Source of the DNA: Trogon surrucura
Taxonomy: Eukaryota; Chordata; Aves; Trogoniformes; Trogonidae
Length of the DNA stretch: 64,000 nucleotides
Assembly (NCBI GenBank): GCA_020746105.1
Contig: CM036624.1
Location: 22,528,084 to 22,592,083 of the forward strand
Reading direction: 5' to 3'
Under the pieces are notes generated by a model, which worked only from the letters and a program-made list of their open reading frames with translations, was not told the origin of the DNA and made no database searches. The position numbers and the translations under genes were made by a program. The number at the start of each line of letters is the position of its first letter. The first letter of the stretch is position 1. Positions 1-13,655 of the stretch are shown one piece after another.

Positions 1-2049
1 TTTTTCCTTTTAATAGGAGAACCAGTCCAAATCAAAAGCCAAAATTTGAATCAAATCTACCCAGAAAAAAAAAAATGAAGAAAGAAAAAACAGTCCCCAG
101 TTTGGGTCACTTTTTCCTTTCCCACATTTCCTGGCTCTTGTTCATTTGTTGCTCTTCTGCATTTCAAGCTATCTGGCCAGGATCAGAGGCAGACTTTCTT
201 AAACATATCATGGTGTGAAAGGCTGCTCTGGAAGGATTTCTGGCCAATACTCTTAGTGCAAGATGAGTTGGAAATCTCCAAGTGGAGCTGATTCTCAAAA
301 ACTTCCAGAGCAATGCTGGAGGGGAGATAAAGGGCTCTGGAAAATGGCCATACTCACATCTCTGGGAGCTTGTGAACATTCATGGTAAAAGGGGAACAGT
401 GCAGCATCTCCATCAAAGTGACACCTCACTGGCTGGATCGGAATTTACACAGATCACGTTTTGCTCTGCAATGCCCTTTCGCGGTGCTAGCTGATAAGCC
501 TCCTGATTCACACAACATATTTCCCAGCACTGAGCTAGACAGACAGAGAGGGACCACTCAAGTATCTTGTCTGCTGCTGCCGATGGAGATGAGGATCCAG
601 GGGTTGGAATACCAAAACTTCACTGTTCACACCAGAGTTTGAGTTTCCTGAGGTGCTATATTTAACATAGGTTTCCTAAAATCTCTCCCTAGTGTTTCAG
701 AGTGGGGGGTTTGAAGATAAAAACCAGAACTTTTATATGCCAGATCAGGAATTCTCGCAGACAACGCCTGCCCAGAGCGCCCTCACAACAGGCAGCAGGG
801 GAGCCCTGCTCGTTCACATTCTCTTTATAAACAGTTGTTTATTTTATTATCTTTATTTGAAACAGATTATGCTGCAGAAGACTTCTGGAAAAATCTTTTC
901 CATCTGACTACTATTTTTGGCAACATACAGTACAGGACAGAAATGTGCTTGTTCGCATTTATTTATTTGTCTTCATCCCAAAGGCTGCAAAAAGGGAGAA
1001 AGACGTATTAGAAGTAACCTCAGAAAGAGCCTGTAACTGTCAATGTAAGGATGATTCAGGTGCAAATCAAAAGCCTTCACCTAGGGCCATCTGTGGGCCA
1101 CATACAGCAAAACAGAATTAATCTTCCTTTGAGAATTCCTGCTTGTTTCCATACCAGCTCCTTTCTGAGCTTTCCCTGGGAAAAGAGCTCAGGAAATCCA
1201 ATACAAAACCCAACAATCTCCATGACCAGAGCTGAAGAAATGGCTCCTGCTGCAGGAAGACAACTATGATCCTCTAATGGGAAAGAGAAACAAAGGGTGG
1301 CAAAGACATCTCAAGAACCGCTTCACTGTGATATTCCAACACTGCAGCAGACTGCTCTGTTGAGTTAAAGGCATTAAAACTAAATTTCTAAAGAAATTGC
1401 CCAAAACAGCCATAGAGAACAAAACCTGTAAGATTCAGCTAAAAACCCTGATTAACCTCTGATATCAGAGGTCAGCAAGCCACAAGGATTACAGGCAGCA
1501 GACGCGTGGATTTCAAGAGAGGATGGAGAAGTTTATGGACTACGTAATATAATTCGTTGTAAGAACACCAAAATACAACTTATCCATTTCTCTGCATATG
1601 CAGAAAACAATGAAAATTAAGGGTAGGGATCATTTCATTTGACTTAATTGGTTGTTTTCTCTTAATACCTCAATAACTGATACTAGATTTTTTTTTTTCA
1701 GTTTACTGGTAATTTTCCCAAACATACATAATCTTTCCCTCTTGTTTCCCCATTCTGAAAAGAAACAAGAGGAGACATTGTTTAGCAGAACTGGGAAATA
1801 TATTGCTCGAAGTAGAGACTCTCCACTGAACTTTGTTTCAAGTAGCAGAAAAGAAATGATTTTCTGTCAAAAACACACAGAGAAAACCCCAAAAACCTCA
1901 GGTTTTCCCTTCCCATGTATAACTCCTGAACCTGTCTTCATGATGTAGAATTTCTTTATGGGACATGAACACATGCATTCGTAAGCCGTCAACAAGGCTT
2001 TCACACAACCTGCAGTGCCCGTAACGTCTCTATAAAATTTTCACTTAAA
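1..2049. other. Non-coding stretch, nothing recognised
   Basis: I see no exon, repeat family or RNA gene here. The open frames are short on both strands and lack paired splice sites. Composition is moderately AT-rich with small A and T tracts, for example the A-run near 66-75. It is intergenic or intronic. Confidence 0.6.
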
Positions 2050-2250
2050 CATTATTCATTGATCTGCTTGTAAACTTCCCAAACAGCACGTTGCCTAATT
2101 AATCATTTTTATACTAGATGCAATTGTGTGTTTAAGCTGCAGAATGGTTTGCTGCAGCTAATCACATCCATGCACCGAATAAAGACGGAGCTGTTTGACA
2201 ATTGAATATGAAGCTTTAATTATTCTATTCAGAAACAAAGTTTTCATTAG
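2050..2250. promoter_or_regulatory. Candidate conserved non-coding element
   Basis: The sequence shows an AT-rich but complex block with a TAATTAATCA double homeodomain-type site at 2096-2105. An inverted repeat GCTGCAG/CTGCAGC lies around 2137-2159. Further TAATTA-like and CAATTG sites occur up to 2225, and there are no frame-like codons. Such motif-dense, low-repeat blocks are typical of vertebrate developmental enhancers. That assignment is inference only, and the edges are approximate. Confidence 0.25.
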
Positions 2251-4680
2251 AGAATCCCAGAGCAGCTGGTTACTGTAATGATGTCCCTAGTGGAATTACA
2301 AACAGGATGAAACGGGTTGGACAATATTACTTGACTTACAGCATAGCGATGTTCGTTTTGAAAGCCATGAAGAGTTGGACAAGATTCTTTAAGCTTTCTA
2401 TTGCTGGTGCCAAAATTCAGCTGGAGTGTGTTTTCACGACACTCTCCACTTCCTATTGTTTTGCAGAATGCTTTTTCCACCTTCTTAAAAGGATTCTGAA
2501 AACAGTACACCTCAGAGTGAAGATTTTCTGCTAGGAGGAGCTACTGAGCTGAGCACAAACTAGACGTCCTCTCTAGATCCCTGTTGTCTATGCATGGAAA
2601 TACAGTGTATGTAGCTTTGCTCTCGCACCTCTAAACTCTGTTAGGGAGCAGAGGTAACAGGAGAAGGTGCCGCTACCATTAACACTACCTAATATGGCAC
2701 ATACTTCCTCAGAACACAAGCCTACACGAGTTATGCAAATGTGCATATTAACTGCTCAAAGATGTGGGTGCAGGGGCACGAGGAAGTCCTTCGTGTGAGT
2801 TGGACTAGCTCCAACTCCACATCATATACTGCCCTAATGGCTTTATGTCTAGCTGGGAGAGAGAGAAAGAGTGGACCCCGTCGCAGTGTGAGGGAAGAGC
2901 CCATTACTCTTTGCTCTGCTCCTTTGCTCTGCCAGGGGTTCACCATAAGGAGCTGGAGCAGGAAGGAAAAGAAACGAAACAAACCTTCCAATTATATTCA
3001 ATTCAGGACTTCCAGTGAGGCACCAGAGCTTTCAGACAAACCTTCCCAATGCCATCATGAGCACTCTTTCCTATAAGAAATTCATCTCGGCTTGTGCCAG
3101 TCTCTCCCTTTATAGGAAAGGTGATGAAAAGTTCTTGACTCCCTTAATATGTGCACATCCTTCCATAGGACTGGGAGGGGGGAAAGAGGTTAAGGGGTCA
3201 GTGCAACAATATAAACTGTCATGAGATCCTTTTTTTCTGCAGAAAAAAGCCCTTTCCTCTGCACAGCCCCCTCAAGCCATATGTGCTTATGTCCAGAATT
3301 AGGCCCTGAAATATAACATCTCTATTGAATTTTCTCCTCCCTTGCTACACTCCCTCCAGGACTTCCCTAACCAGTTCAGGCTGTGGAGGTAAAAGTCTGA
3401 AGCCTGTCAGTAATGTCCCAAATGTAAGCCCACCATGAGGTAAAAAAAATGGGGAAAAAAAAAAAGGGGGGGGTGAGGGGGACAAAAGCTCATGAAGACA
3501 TATATCCTGCTGAGCCACCAGAGAAGCTCCAGGAACATCAAAACCAGAACCAACTCCAGTGAGTTCTGATGTGGTTTCAATTTTGGATTCTGTCATTGGG
3601 AAAGTAATCAGGTCAATCAGAAATGTGGTGGAAACCCAGCTGAGAACATGAATTACTGCACATTCTGGACCACCCAAGACCGGGGTGGGGGAAGCCCTAT
3701 ATCTTAGTAACACTATAGATTTTATCATTAGCATTAGAATTATAGTTGCAGTGAAACTATGGATACAAAATAGGCTTGTAAACACCTCCCATTGAAATCC
3801 ACATTTATTTTTGTGTGTGTGTGTCCTATTGCTGTATAAAACTACTGAGAAAGTTCAGTTAGGGCTGAGGGCTGGGGGTCACATCCTCAACGGATGCAAA
3901 CGTGGAACAGCTCCAGTGCTGGGAGGATTCAGCCCTTTGTTGAATTAAATTCCAACTAGAGACTGAATATTTTTTTTTCTCCCTCAGTTTATAGAAAAAT
4001 CTATTTGGGGCATTTCTGTAAGTAAGTTGATGTGATTTCTTTTTCAAGGATGTTTGGAAATGAGAAACTGAAGCATCGGAGAGGTCTCTCACAAGATTTG
4101 CTAGTGTCCCTTTTTTCGCCCCTTAAGCAGCTGTGAAAATAGTCTAACTGGAACAAACATGTGGATTAAAATGGAGTTATTTCACAAGTGCAACCCTCTC
4201 TAGCCAGGCTCTGCTCACCATTCCTTTTCCACAAGTATCACTGAATTCCTCAGAGCATGATAGAGAAAAAGGGAGTGAATGAGGGAGAAAATTCCTTCTA
4301 GGCAATGTGAAAGGCTTATGCAGGGCCTGCAAACACTATCACATACAAAGTTTTTGTAATTTCATGAAACAACTGGCCTGTCCTTCAGCTAGAAGTGAAA
4401 CGCGAACAATTCTTCTCCACTGTAAAGGAATCAGCTGCAAAACTGGTCCAGCTGAGCCTAGAAGCACTTGGAGAAAAAGAAACATGAGATGTCTGAAACA
4501 CAACAGGTAAGTCAAAACCTGAATCCCAGGGAGACAGATTTCAGGCATTAACATCAGTCACAGAAGTTCAAGATTGTCGTTTTCAATTTGGCCTCCACAA
4601 AAAGAGGCCAAGGTATGCAATCTCAATAGCATGTAAAACTACACAGGTCCATGTTTCACCCTCTTCAACTAAATCCAAAG
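2251..4680. other. Non-coding stretch with small simple repeats
   Basis: No exon is supported. A purine tract (A-run followed by G-run) lies at about 3448-3481, and a short (GT)n run at about 3811-3824. A 146-codon minus-strand frame at 3345-3785 reads through the purine tract, giving proline/phenylalanine runs, and lacks splice context, so I treat it as chance. Confidence 0.55.
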
Positions 4681-4684
4681 AGAA

Positions 4685-4880
4685 AATGAAAAGGTTTTTA
4701 CATTAAGGGTGGTCAAGCACTGAAACAGGTTGATCAGAAAGATTGCAGAGTCTCCATCCCTTGAGATCCTCAACGCCCAGCTGGGCAATATCCTTGGACA
4801 ACACACTCCAGTTTACCCTTCTTTGATCTGGTGGCTGGACTAGATGATTTTCAGAGGGACTCTCCAACCTCAACTGTGAA
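4685..4880 (+). mobile_element. CR1 LINE 3' tail fragment
   Basis: This is a degraded copy of the CR1 3' end in sense orientation. Recognisable CR1 landmarks in order are 'gggtggtcaagcactg', 'aacaggttgatcag', 'gagtctccatccctt' and 'ggctggactagatgatttt', ending in 'ctctccaacctcaac'. In the family these encode the conserved C-terminal ORF2 stretch (EH/HWNRLP...ESPSLE) followed by the 3' UTR. The frame is broken and the terminal 8-bp repeat is eroded, so this is an old, strongly 5'-truncated, immobile copy. Edges are approximate. Confidence 0.75.
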
Positions 4881-6119
4881 GACTTTGCTTTGGTCCTGCC
4901 TCTGCCCGAAATAGGCTGAAGAGTTTCCTCCCCTTGAAAACATCGGCCAAGAAAATTCTCCGAGGACAGAGACTGGCCACCAGACTGCATGGATGAGTGG
5001 GGAAATGCAAATATCCTGCTCCACAAAATTAGTATCACAAGACCTGAAACACTACAGCCTACAGCTACACACAGCTTGCACAGCTCTGACGACAGAATAA
5101 GAAGAAAAATTTCTTTTTTCTTTTTTTAATCTATCCGTTTTTAGACAGGAGCGTGGGGAACTGAGTAACAAGGTCATGTTCTCTTCCTCCTGTGGTCTAC
5201 CTCAATCTAAACACTGGCCACGGTGGAGTCCAAAGCACGTTCTGCTATGGTAATAAAAAGATCATGGTCATTTCAAAAGCGATTAAGCCATTGTAATAGA
5301 TTGTGCTTTTACCACAGTCATCCTTGCCCTTGAAGCACACACCCAAGCAGAGAGGAACTGATGGACAACTTCACATGCCCTACATGCCACTCTAAAGGCT
5401 TCTCCTATTTCTGGCTAGTCAGATGTCAAAAATCTTCTAAAACTGAAACATTACAAAATGAAATCCCTAAGAAGGGACTGCTTCTACTGCCTCATCATTG
5501 CCATAGAAAATGAGAGGGAGAAAGCCACAATGGTTCTAGTCATCCACAGCAAGGATGTTATCATCAGAAGAAGATTATGGCCCTGTGGCCTGGACTAACC
5601 AGTAAAGTTGGGCTCTGATCCTATGGCAGGGCAAATACCATTAAGGCATGTCATACTTCTTTCACACGGGTGGTGCATGCAAGCGACTGCCATCTCAGAA
5701 GATTTCTTCACAGTCATTTCCAGGCAAATGGAAGCACATTCTGCCCATGCTTCGTGCTGAGTGGATGCTCTGCAATGTAGTATTGATTCAACAACAGTGC
5801 ACAAGACCTCCTTGTTCAGCCATCTCTCTGACATCTGTTTATAAAGTACCAAGTAGGTGAGACCTTTGTTTCACTTCAGTTCTGCTACACTCTTCTGCCC
5901 TGAAAGCTGGCAAAAACCACCCCACCACCTACACCCCAGTTCCTTGGCAGAGGGAGGATCCTTGCCTTATGACCCATGACATGGCAGGCAGCAGGCAGAC
6001 CTTTACAGATACCTGGAAACCTCCTACCCCAGAAGCCAGAAGGATCCTTGATGAAGAGGTAACATGATCAATCAAAACCTGATGAACTGCTCCACTAGCT
6101 TCCCCTGATTGTATCTAAA
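4881..6119. other. Non-coding stretch, nothing recognised
   Basis: No coding exon, repeat family or RNA gene could be supported. Short T-rich tracts (for example about 5110-5130) are the only simple sequence. Confidence 0.55.
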
Positions 6120-6890
6120 TCCATGATTCCCTATTAGAACCCTAGTGGATGTAGACAACAGATTATTTCTTTCCACTACAGCAACCTTAAAATATTGTAA
6201 TGTTTTTATCATATCTCACTTGTCTTTTTTTCTTTCTAAATTGAACTATCTGCTTCATTCAACCCTTCCACACAAGCCCTATGATCTTGGCCTCCAACCA
6301 ATGCCATTATTCTGGACTCTCCTGAACAGCCTTTGCATGCAAGCCAACTGAATTACCCCTTCATATGCCTGATGGGACACTTACATGTCCCGCCAGGCTG
6401 CTAACTTTTTTTTTTGTATCAGTACACCTTAGCTGGTTTGCACTTAATCTTGTGCTTGACTCTCAATCCCAGAAGTTTTTCTGCAGAGTTACAATCTAGG
6501 GTCTCTTATATCGATGCAGCTTATTTCTCTTAGCAAATCCTGCCCTTGTCTTTACCAAATATCCTCCTCTCAGATCACGCTTTGATCACTTATGTCTTAA
6601 ACCTGGCCTCAGCAGCTCTTCAAGGACATCTTTAAAATTAATAACCGTGTTCTCCTGCCATGATTCCAGGTGGTAAGGAAAGAATTTTACAGCAATGAGC
6701 CCAGGACAGAGCCCTCAAAATCCTCCAACCTGTATCATGAAAGTTTGACAATGAAATTATGATAATCAGACCCTGAGTGTTATCTCAAGTGAGCCTTACA
6801 GTAATGTTGGAGAAGATTCATCTCAGCCAGGCATCTCTAGCTCAGCTGTGAGGTAACAAAGCCCTGTTTTCATTTAAAGCCTTCTGAAAA
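6120..6890 (-). mobile_element. Probable very old CR1-type LINE relic, antisense
   Basis: On the plus strand the order of phrases matches the reverse complement of ancient amniote CR1-like LINEs. First comes the 'tttttatcatatctcact...tcttctttct' region, then 'attctggactctcctgaac'. Further on are 'cccaggacagagccctcaaaatcc', 'gtttgacaatgaaatta' and 'tgagccttacagtaatgttgg'. Identity is low and the copy is full of small gaps. The match is from memory of the family layout, not an alignment, so both the call and the edges are uncertain. Confidence 0.4.
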
Positions 6891-6935
6891 TGACAGTCAA
6901 TACAACAGTCTTATCCTGAAATTACTAGGTACGTG

Positions 6936-6966
6936 TACATATATATATATATACATATATATGTAT
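6936..6966. repeat. (TA)n/(ATAC) microsatellite
   Basis: An alternating TA tract interrupted by AC forms a self-complementary AT block of about 31 bp that could extrude a cruciform. It is an ordinary microsatellite. Confidence 0.9.
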
Positions 6967-9900
6967 CTAAACAAAATAATCAGAGGGGGATCAAAAGTTT
7001 GCTGGCAGCCTGAGGCTTCCCTCTGACAAGATGTAGCCAGTTCACGTCCAGTAAAATTCCATGGAAGCCACTGGCATCCCACTGGGATGTGCTAGGCACT
7101 TAGTAACTTCCTAAAATATCAAGGGAGATTTTCACATATTCTGCTGTAACCTATCACTTCCCACTTTTTTTTTATAGTCACCATAGTATCAAAGTAAAAC
7201 ACAACAATACAAACTCAACATCATGGGCCAGCTTGCTCCTGCTCAGCATCCTCAACCTGTCGTGCTTGGTCTCCTTACACTCAGCTCACATGGCTGGAAA
7301 TACCTTGGTCAACAAGACTACAATTCTGACCTTCAGTACTTCTCCCCTGTTGCCCTCTCACAGAGCTGGGATCTCATAGCCATGGGAGTCCTAACGCCAG
7401 TATGATGAGTGGCTTGGCTCCTAAAAGATAGAGTACATCCTTTCCCTAAGGCTCCAGACAGATGGATACTTTGAGAAGCAACGCTGCAAAAGTTCTTAAT
7501 TTGAACAGACAACCATCAAAGCTTAAGAAACCTAGGCATTAGTTTGAGGCTTGCAACAACCTTCTACCTCCCTTTGGTTTTATTTTGCCGTGAAGGGCAG
7601 CTAGAGCATAGAAGATTTGTGCCATCCACAATGAAAACAGACTGTTATATTATAAACGGAGGGGCCTGGAGGTAAGTTCAAATCAAAAACTTCTAGTTCT
7701 AGACACTCTCAAAATGTTTTTGTGAAACTTCCCCAGAGTCTTGCATCCAAGCTGCATACCTTGTAGTCCTTGTTTGTGACCTCTGCTCCTCTGTGATGAG
7801 TAGGGGACACAAGCAGAATAGCAGCTTAAGTGCAAAGCGGAGCGGGCTGCCCTTTTGAAGTGCCTCTGCCTAGGACTCTGTCATCTCCTCCCACTCATTC
7901 ATGCCCTCCATACTGCAGCCTCATCATCCCAGACCCCTAATCACTTGATGTACACACTGTCCATAAATTAGGAGACATGACAGTGTTATTTGGGGCACTA
8001 AACAAGATTACTGTGCAATTACACCAATGAGCCACCTTTATCTCCAGGCTTGAAATCATGCCTTTACTTAAAACACTTTAAATCAATAAAATTATACCAT
8101 AGCCATCGACAGCACATACAGTTTTGCTTACTGGAATGACCCCCATTATGTTCAACGGCAGATATGTTTCTGCCTGATTCAAGCACAGCAAACAGCCTTC
8201 AAGTAATGGCAAATGTCAAGTGGTTTCAGGAGGAAATAATTACAAATCATTCATGACACCCCACTATGTCCTAGATGTTGTTTGGCTTATTCCTCCTGAT
8301 TAGTGATAATTTGCATACAACTCAGATCAGTGCAGCAGTGATGGAGAAAGGGGGGTACCCTGAGGTGCAAAGGCAAATGGGTGGGCTATGGTGGGAGTGA
8401 CACCACAGTGGTATGAGTGGTGTGTAAATCCCAAGTAGCATAGAGAAAGCCCATAGGGAATGATCGAACCACCTCTTCCGACTTAATAACCATCAAAGGG
8501 AGCCAGCAGGAAGCAGAATAAAAGGAGAACAGACAAACAACGTTCTGCATCTGGTGTGTAGTGAAGCTGTGCAAGCCCCTGCTACCAGGGGCTGCACTTA
8601 CAGAAAACTTCTACAAGTTCATCTCCAGGGCCGAGGGCAGCCAGAGCAGAAGATGGGGACAGAGGGGTGGACTTCTCTTTCTCCACAACCACAGAGAAAA
8701 TGGATACACACAGTCTCTCATCCACAGCCTGGCTCTGTGCCCAAAAGACACCACTGATGCTGCACTACTCATCTGCATGAGGGCAGCAAGAAAATTGGCT
8801 CCCAAGTCCGGACGTGATGGAAGAAGTGAAGACCAGCCGGTGGCTGATGCCAGAGTTGCCACAGTGATTGCAGGCAGAGGACCTGCTCCTCAAGAAGTGC
8901 CTGCAGCTCCAAAGCCACACATGATGCAGGATCAGAGAAGGACTGGCACAGGCATTTCCAAAGGAGAGCTTGGGAATCCAACTCCGCTTCAAGTAACTTA
9001 AACTCCCTCTATAGTCTTATTACACTGTCCCAGGAGACACAGGAAATTTTCAAGCAGCTCTGAGTCAATGGGGATTGCCTGACACAGTGACAGAGCCCTG
9101 ATTTAACAGGGTGCTAATTAACTTCATGCATTTCAAGTCAGGCAAATGCTGAGCATCCCTGTTGAACCAGGGCCTACACACAGCATCAAGATAGCTTAAG
9201 TCTGGAGAAGTAGGCTGGAAACATCTGACAAGAAGAGGATTTCCCATGATAAATCTGGTACTTCCTGCTTCTGGCTGTGCTGGGTTTACCACACAAATCG
9301 TCTTTCTCACAGTCCTTTGGCGCTGTTCATTCCATTCTCAGCTGGGCTCCAGACGCACAGAGGTGCAGGGCAAGGAAAATAATGAGACAAAGGTGGGACA
9401 GGCAAACCTCGTGATGCTGGAGGCTTTTCAAGGCTCTCAGACACTGGTGGGTTTGCAAACTGGGATAAGATTGTGAACCACTTTTTTTTCCCCCCTGTAA
9501 TTTAAAATGCATGCTCTCCCTTGTGTACCACCAAGGGTGGCTCAGTTATTAAAGGCACAAACAATTTATTTTTTTCTTGGAGACTCAACTATGCCTAGAG
9601 GAGTGAAGAAACCTGGACCACCTACCATAAGCTGGGTAGTCAGAGAATATTATATATTAGTCCATGCCCTGTGTTTTCTTCCCATGCTAGTGCTCCCATT
9701 CTGGTGCCCATCTGCCATACCAGCACCCCCACAGTCGCTTTGTGCAAATTTTCCTTGTTTTCAAAAACCGGGATGATCCTAGAGTTGTAACACTCACACC
9801 CAAATCTGGAAATGATCTGGATTTTCCCCAAAGTCTGGCATCTCATTTCAGGTCCATTGTACAGAATGACCAGAGAGCAGTATCCAAATTAGATCCTTTA

Positions 9901-12739
9901 CACAAACTTGAGCCTCACAGAGTGCCACCAGTGGTTTTGGAACTATTTCGCAGTTCAAATTCATCTATTGCTTATGCCGTTCCCCACTTCAAAAGATTTC
10001 TCTTTATCCTTTTATATAATTGCATCCATAGGAGTTTGATCCATTAAACCTGCACCAAATTCACCTTTAACTATTCCTTTTCTTCCTTGGTTTGCAATTC
10101 ATCCAATATTTTTCAACAGCAGTGATTGTCCCTCTGATATTAATTCTCTTCATAAGCACTGCCTTTCAGCTTTTCCCATAATTCAGTCCTTTGAGCTTTT
10201 TAAACATGATCTGTTCTCTAAAACCAGACTTACTCGTATCTCTTTGCAACACCAAGATATCAGTGCTTACTATCCTTGTGCATACAGAAGGCTCTCACTC
10301 TAAACTCATTGATGGGAGGTCTTAAAACGATTATTTTGTTCCCTGCCTTCACCACTGTACTAAGAACTCAAATTTCAACTGCTCTTTGCTATCACTGTAA
10401 TGTCACTTTGAGCTATATTGTGTTTCCAGGTCCCCCTCCATCTCTAACTGCACGAGTTAAGATTGTTTTCAATTTTAATTTCCTTCCTTTTGATGATTTC
10501 ATCCCATTCTTAACACAACTCGAGCATAGGTTGTTTTTTATTTTTCAGGCTTCTTCTGAACATCTCTACTGACCAGTTCCCCAAGTTACTTAACCCACAC
10601 TCACAATATAGAGCTTAGAAAACAAGACTAAACAGCTGAGCACTCATTAGAGGAAGATCAAGAAACTACATTAACATTCCCCTGGTTACCACTTATACCC
10701 TCACATCTGGCCACTAAGTGTCTCTATAAATCAAATACAAAAGGATGTGGAAAACTGTAGGATTGCAGCAGGCAAACACTGTCTTTGTTCCACCAACAGA
10801 CTTTCTGCTGGTCCAAATACATCCATGCCTTTTCTATGCCACTTTCTCGATCCCTTCAGATGATCTCTCTCTGTTGCTTCCCAAATCTGCAGTCTCCAAC
10901 ACATCGGTTCTTCTGGTATCTTCATTGTCTGTAGCATTGCTCAGAAGACCATAAGAAAACCTAGCATGGGGCTGGACCTCACACCACAACCACCCCTAGA
11001 AACCTGCAGTGTCCACACGTCTGACCACGTGGCCTGAAGGGAGATCTAGCATCTGTCTTGTCTGACATCATCAGACTACCAGTAGGCTGAAACAGAGAAT
11101 TATCTCCTGGCCTCGAGTTACACATTTTGCTATCCCATGTTATAGCTTTAAATTCTTTAGCCACAGACAGATAGCTATCAGGTTAAACTGAGTCCTTACT
11201 TCCGCTTCACTGTAAAATTTTCTACTTGATGTATTTTATTAGAAAGAGCAAATCTCTTCACTGATACTCTTTTGATGGGCAGTAACACATTTTATGACTG
11301 TATTCCAGATTTTCCACTGGTGTAACCAAGATCAAATTTGAACAATTGTATTTCCAGAGGCTTTTTGTTTATTTGTACTTGGAATTTTTCTTAAAGAGGC
11401 AGAACATTTAAGTACAACAAAAATTGATTTTCCATTTTCAGCTTTAACCTATGTAGGTCTGGAACAAGTCAGGTAATTTAAAAAGAGCATAAAACTATTT
11501 CAGCTTTCCTGCACACCTGTCTCTTGAAAATCACTGAGCTGAAAATGGAAGTGTTTCAAACCTAATGATTATTTCATGGGAAGCTTTGTTTCTCCTTGAT
11601 CATTCTGCTGACTTTCTTTTCTTCATCTGCACCAAATTTAAGCACTATTGGTTCTTTTCCAAGCAGCTTCACACTCCATTTGACTGTGCTGCTGAATAAT
11701 TCCCTTTCCAGGTCCACATTAACAGGTGGACCCACCAGCCATACATGGCCATATTTCTTTCTCGGAGTCCTTCACCACTGCTGTGTAAGTTCAGAAAGGA
11801 CATGGTGGGCTTGGTGGTGACCTGGCCACCTGACCATGACTATAGTTCCTTACAAATATGATCTCTGACCTTTATATTAAGTCAGCAAGTGCAAATCCAT
11901 GAGTAACTGGAAATTCTTTGATGATAGCTGAGTCTCTTCTGCAAGAGCAGACAGCTAAATGCAGGCCATAAAATTAAGCCAAATTAATCTAGTAACATGG
12001 AGTTTTTATCAAAACAGTGACTTACATTAGTCAGAAACAGCACCTTCATTTGTTTGATGGCATTACCATTAGTCATAATAGCACTTCTCCTTTCCACTTG
12101 ACCTATTCTGGGTCTGCGCCTGCCCAACTGCTCCACACTGCACCTCAACAGCCACGACACAACTAACGGGAGAAGGTCCTTACACCTGAGGCTGTCCAGA
12201 GACCTGGTTCCAACAGCCATTAGAGCAGCCTGACAACCGCAAAACCAAAGCAGGAGGGAAAACAGGCCACAGGCAGAAAAGCATTTGCCAAATATCACCC
12301 AATGGGCCTGGGCAAAGAAGGAAAAGCACCCAGTAGCCCAGACATCTCTGCAGTCCAAAATCTCAGGGCTTCAATAAGCTTCATGCAAACAGATTTGCAA
12401 CCCCTGCAGAGACTGAGCACAGCAGTACGCAGGGGTAGGGAGTCTTGGGAGGATTCACTGAACATCATTTTAGGACCAAGCTCATGTCAGGACAACTTGG
12501 TCCAGGCAAATTTATACAAAGTTTGTTCCATCCCCCCACAGAAATGAAGAGATAGAGAAGGAAACTTCCATGCTCCTACTGATTAACCACAGTGCAAACT
12601 TCATAAACGTGCTTCTGACCTCCACACCACAATGCGCAGAGTTGAGTCATTCCAATAAGAGAGGAAATGACACTTTGCCACAGCACTACTAAGTCCACAT
12701 CCCATAAAACCATTCAGGGAAGAGGGAGGAGAAAAAAGG
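6967..12739. other. Non-coding stretch, nothing recognised
   Basis: About 5.8 kb without a supportable exon or clear transposon. Open frames up to about 146 codons (for example at 8561-9001 plus) have no protein-like pattern and no matching splice sites. The 10.0-10.6 kb part is pyrimidine-rich on the plus strand and could contain a decayed antisense LINE, but I could not support one. Confidence 0.5.
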
Positions 12740-12788
12740 AAAAAAAAAAAAAAAAAAGACACCAGAGAGAGAGAGAGAGAGAGAGAGA
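12740..12788. repeat. A18 tract followed by (AG)n microsatellite
   Basis: A run of 18 A (12740-12757) is followed after six bases by an AG dinucleotide tract (12764-12788). It is a long polypurine strand with triplex potential but is otherwise ordinary. Confidence 0.9.
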
Positions 12789-13535
12789 AGCAAGAGTAAA
12801 GCCAGGCAATTATCTGTTATTAACCCAGTCCTCAGCAGTATCACATTGCTCCTAAAAATAATGACGGAGCAACAAAGCTTGTTTGCATCTCCCATGTCCT
12901 TTGTGGGTTCCTCATTATTCTAATGAGCTGCTGGAAAATGCACTTCAGTTACATCCCCATCGGTTATTTCACTGATAACTCTGCTTTCATTTCAACCTGG
13001 CACTGCAAGATATTTTACAATTAACACTTTGATCCTTTTTTCTTTCTTTTTTTTTCCTTCCCCCTCAGCCCCCACACCCAGGGACAACTGCAGACACCCA
13101 CTTTGGGAGGAGCAGAGAAAGCTCATAGCTGAGGCTGCTCCCACGTTTTGCATGTGATTTAATCATTCTTTGGGACAACCAGGCTGGGCATGGCTGGCAG
13201 AGCCACAAAACGTGCCGCCTTTGCTCGGGTGACGCCGCTCCCCTGCTGCTGGTACCAAAAAGAAACCAGGAACAGTTTAAGAATAGATCGGCATAATGTC
13301 TGCCACGTGGGCTCGGGAGCAAAATAGGGAAGGGATGGAGGAAGGCAGCAACACAGCCATTGCACGAGCAAACACACTGTGGCTTGGTGGGTTGGTTTTG
13401 GGGTTTTTTTTGTCACAGTGAGTCAAACCACCCATTGCATGTCACAGCCTGCCTCCTCTCGTGGAGAAAAAAAAAATTTATTTGGTTCAACAAGCTTTTC
13501 TTGTTGCCTTTTATTCCACCCTTCAGAGCCATTAT
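12789..13535. other. Non-coding stretch, nothing recognised
   Basis: No exon is supported. A slightly CpG-richer patch at about 13195-13315 has overlapping minus-strand frames of 85 codons, but no start or splice structure. Confidence 0.5.
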
Positions 13536-13655
13536 TAGAATAGAATCATAGAATCATTTAGGTTGGAAAAAGACCTTTAACATTGAGTCAAACCATTAAC
13601 TTAGCAATGCCAGGTCCACCGCTAGACCATGTCAGTAAGCACCACAAACTCAAAT
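13536..13655 (-). mobile_element. CR1 LINE 3' tail, antisense
   Basis: The plus strand starts with 'agaatagaatcatagaatca', the reverse complement of the CR1 terminal 8-bp repeats. It continues as 'ttaggttggaaaaagacc', 'gagtcaaaccattaactta', 'ccaccgctagaccatg' and 'taagcaccaca', the reverse complement of the CR1 3' UTR and ORF2 end. The copy dissolves after about 13650. It is a very short 5'-truncated insertion in minus orientation. The 3' boundary at about 13536 is sharp. Confidence 0.88.

Noticed and set aside
3345..3785. 146-codon minus frame
   Set aside because: It runs through a low-complexity purine tract and has no domain, start context or splice structure.
8561..9001. 146-codon plus frame with overlapping minus frames
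   Set aside because: Composition is arbitrary, several frames overlap on both strands, and no homology is recalled.
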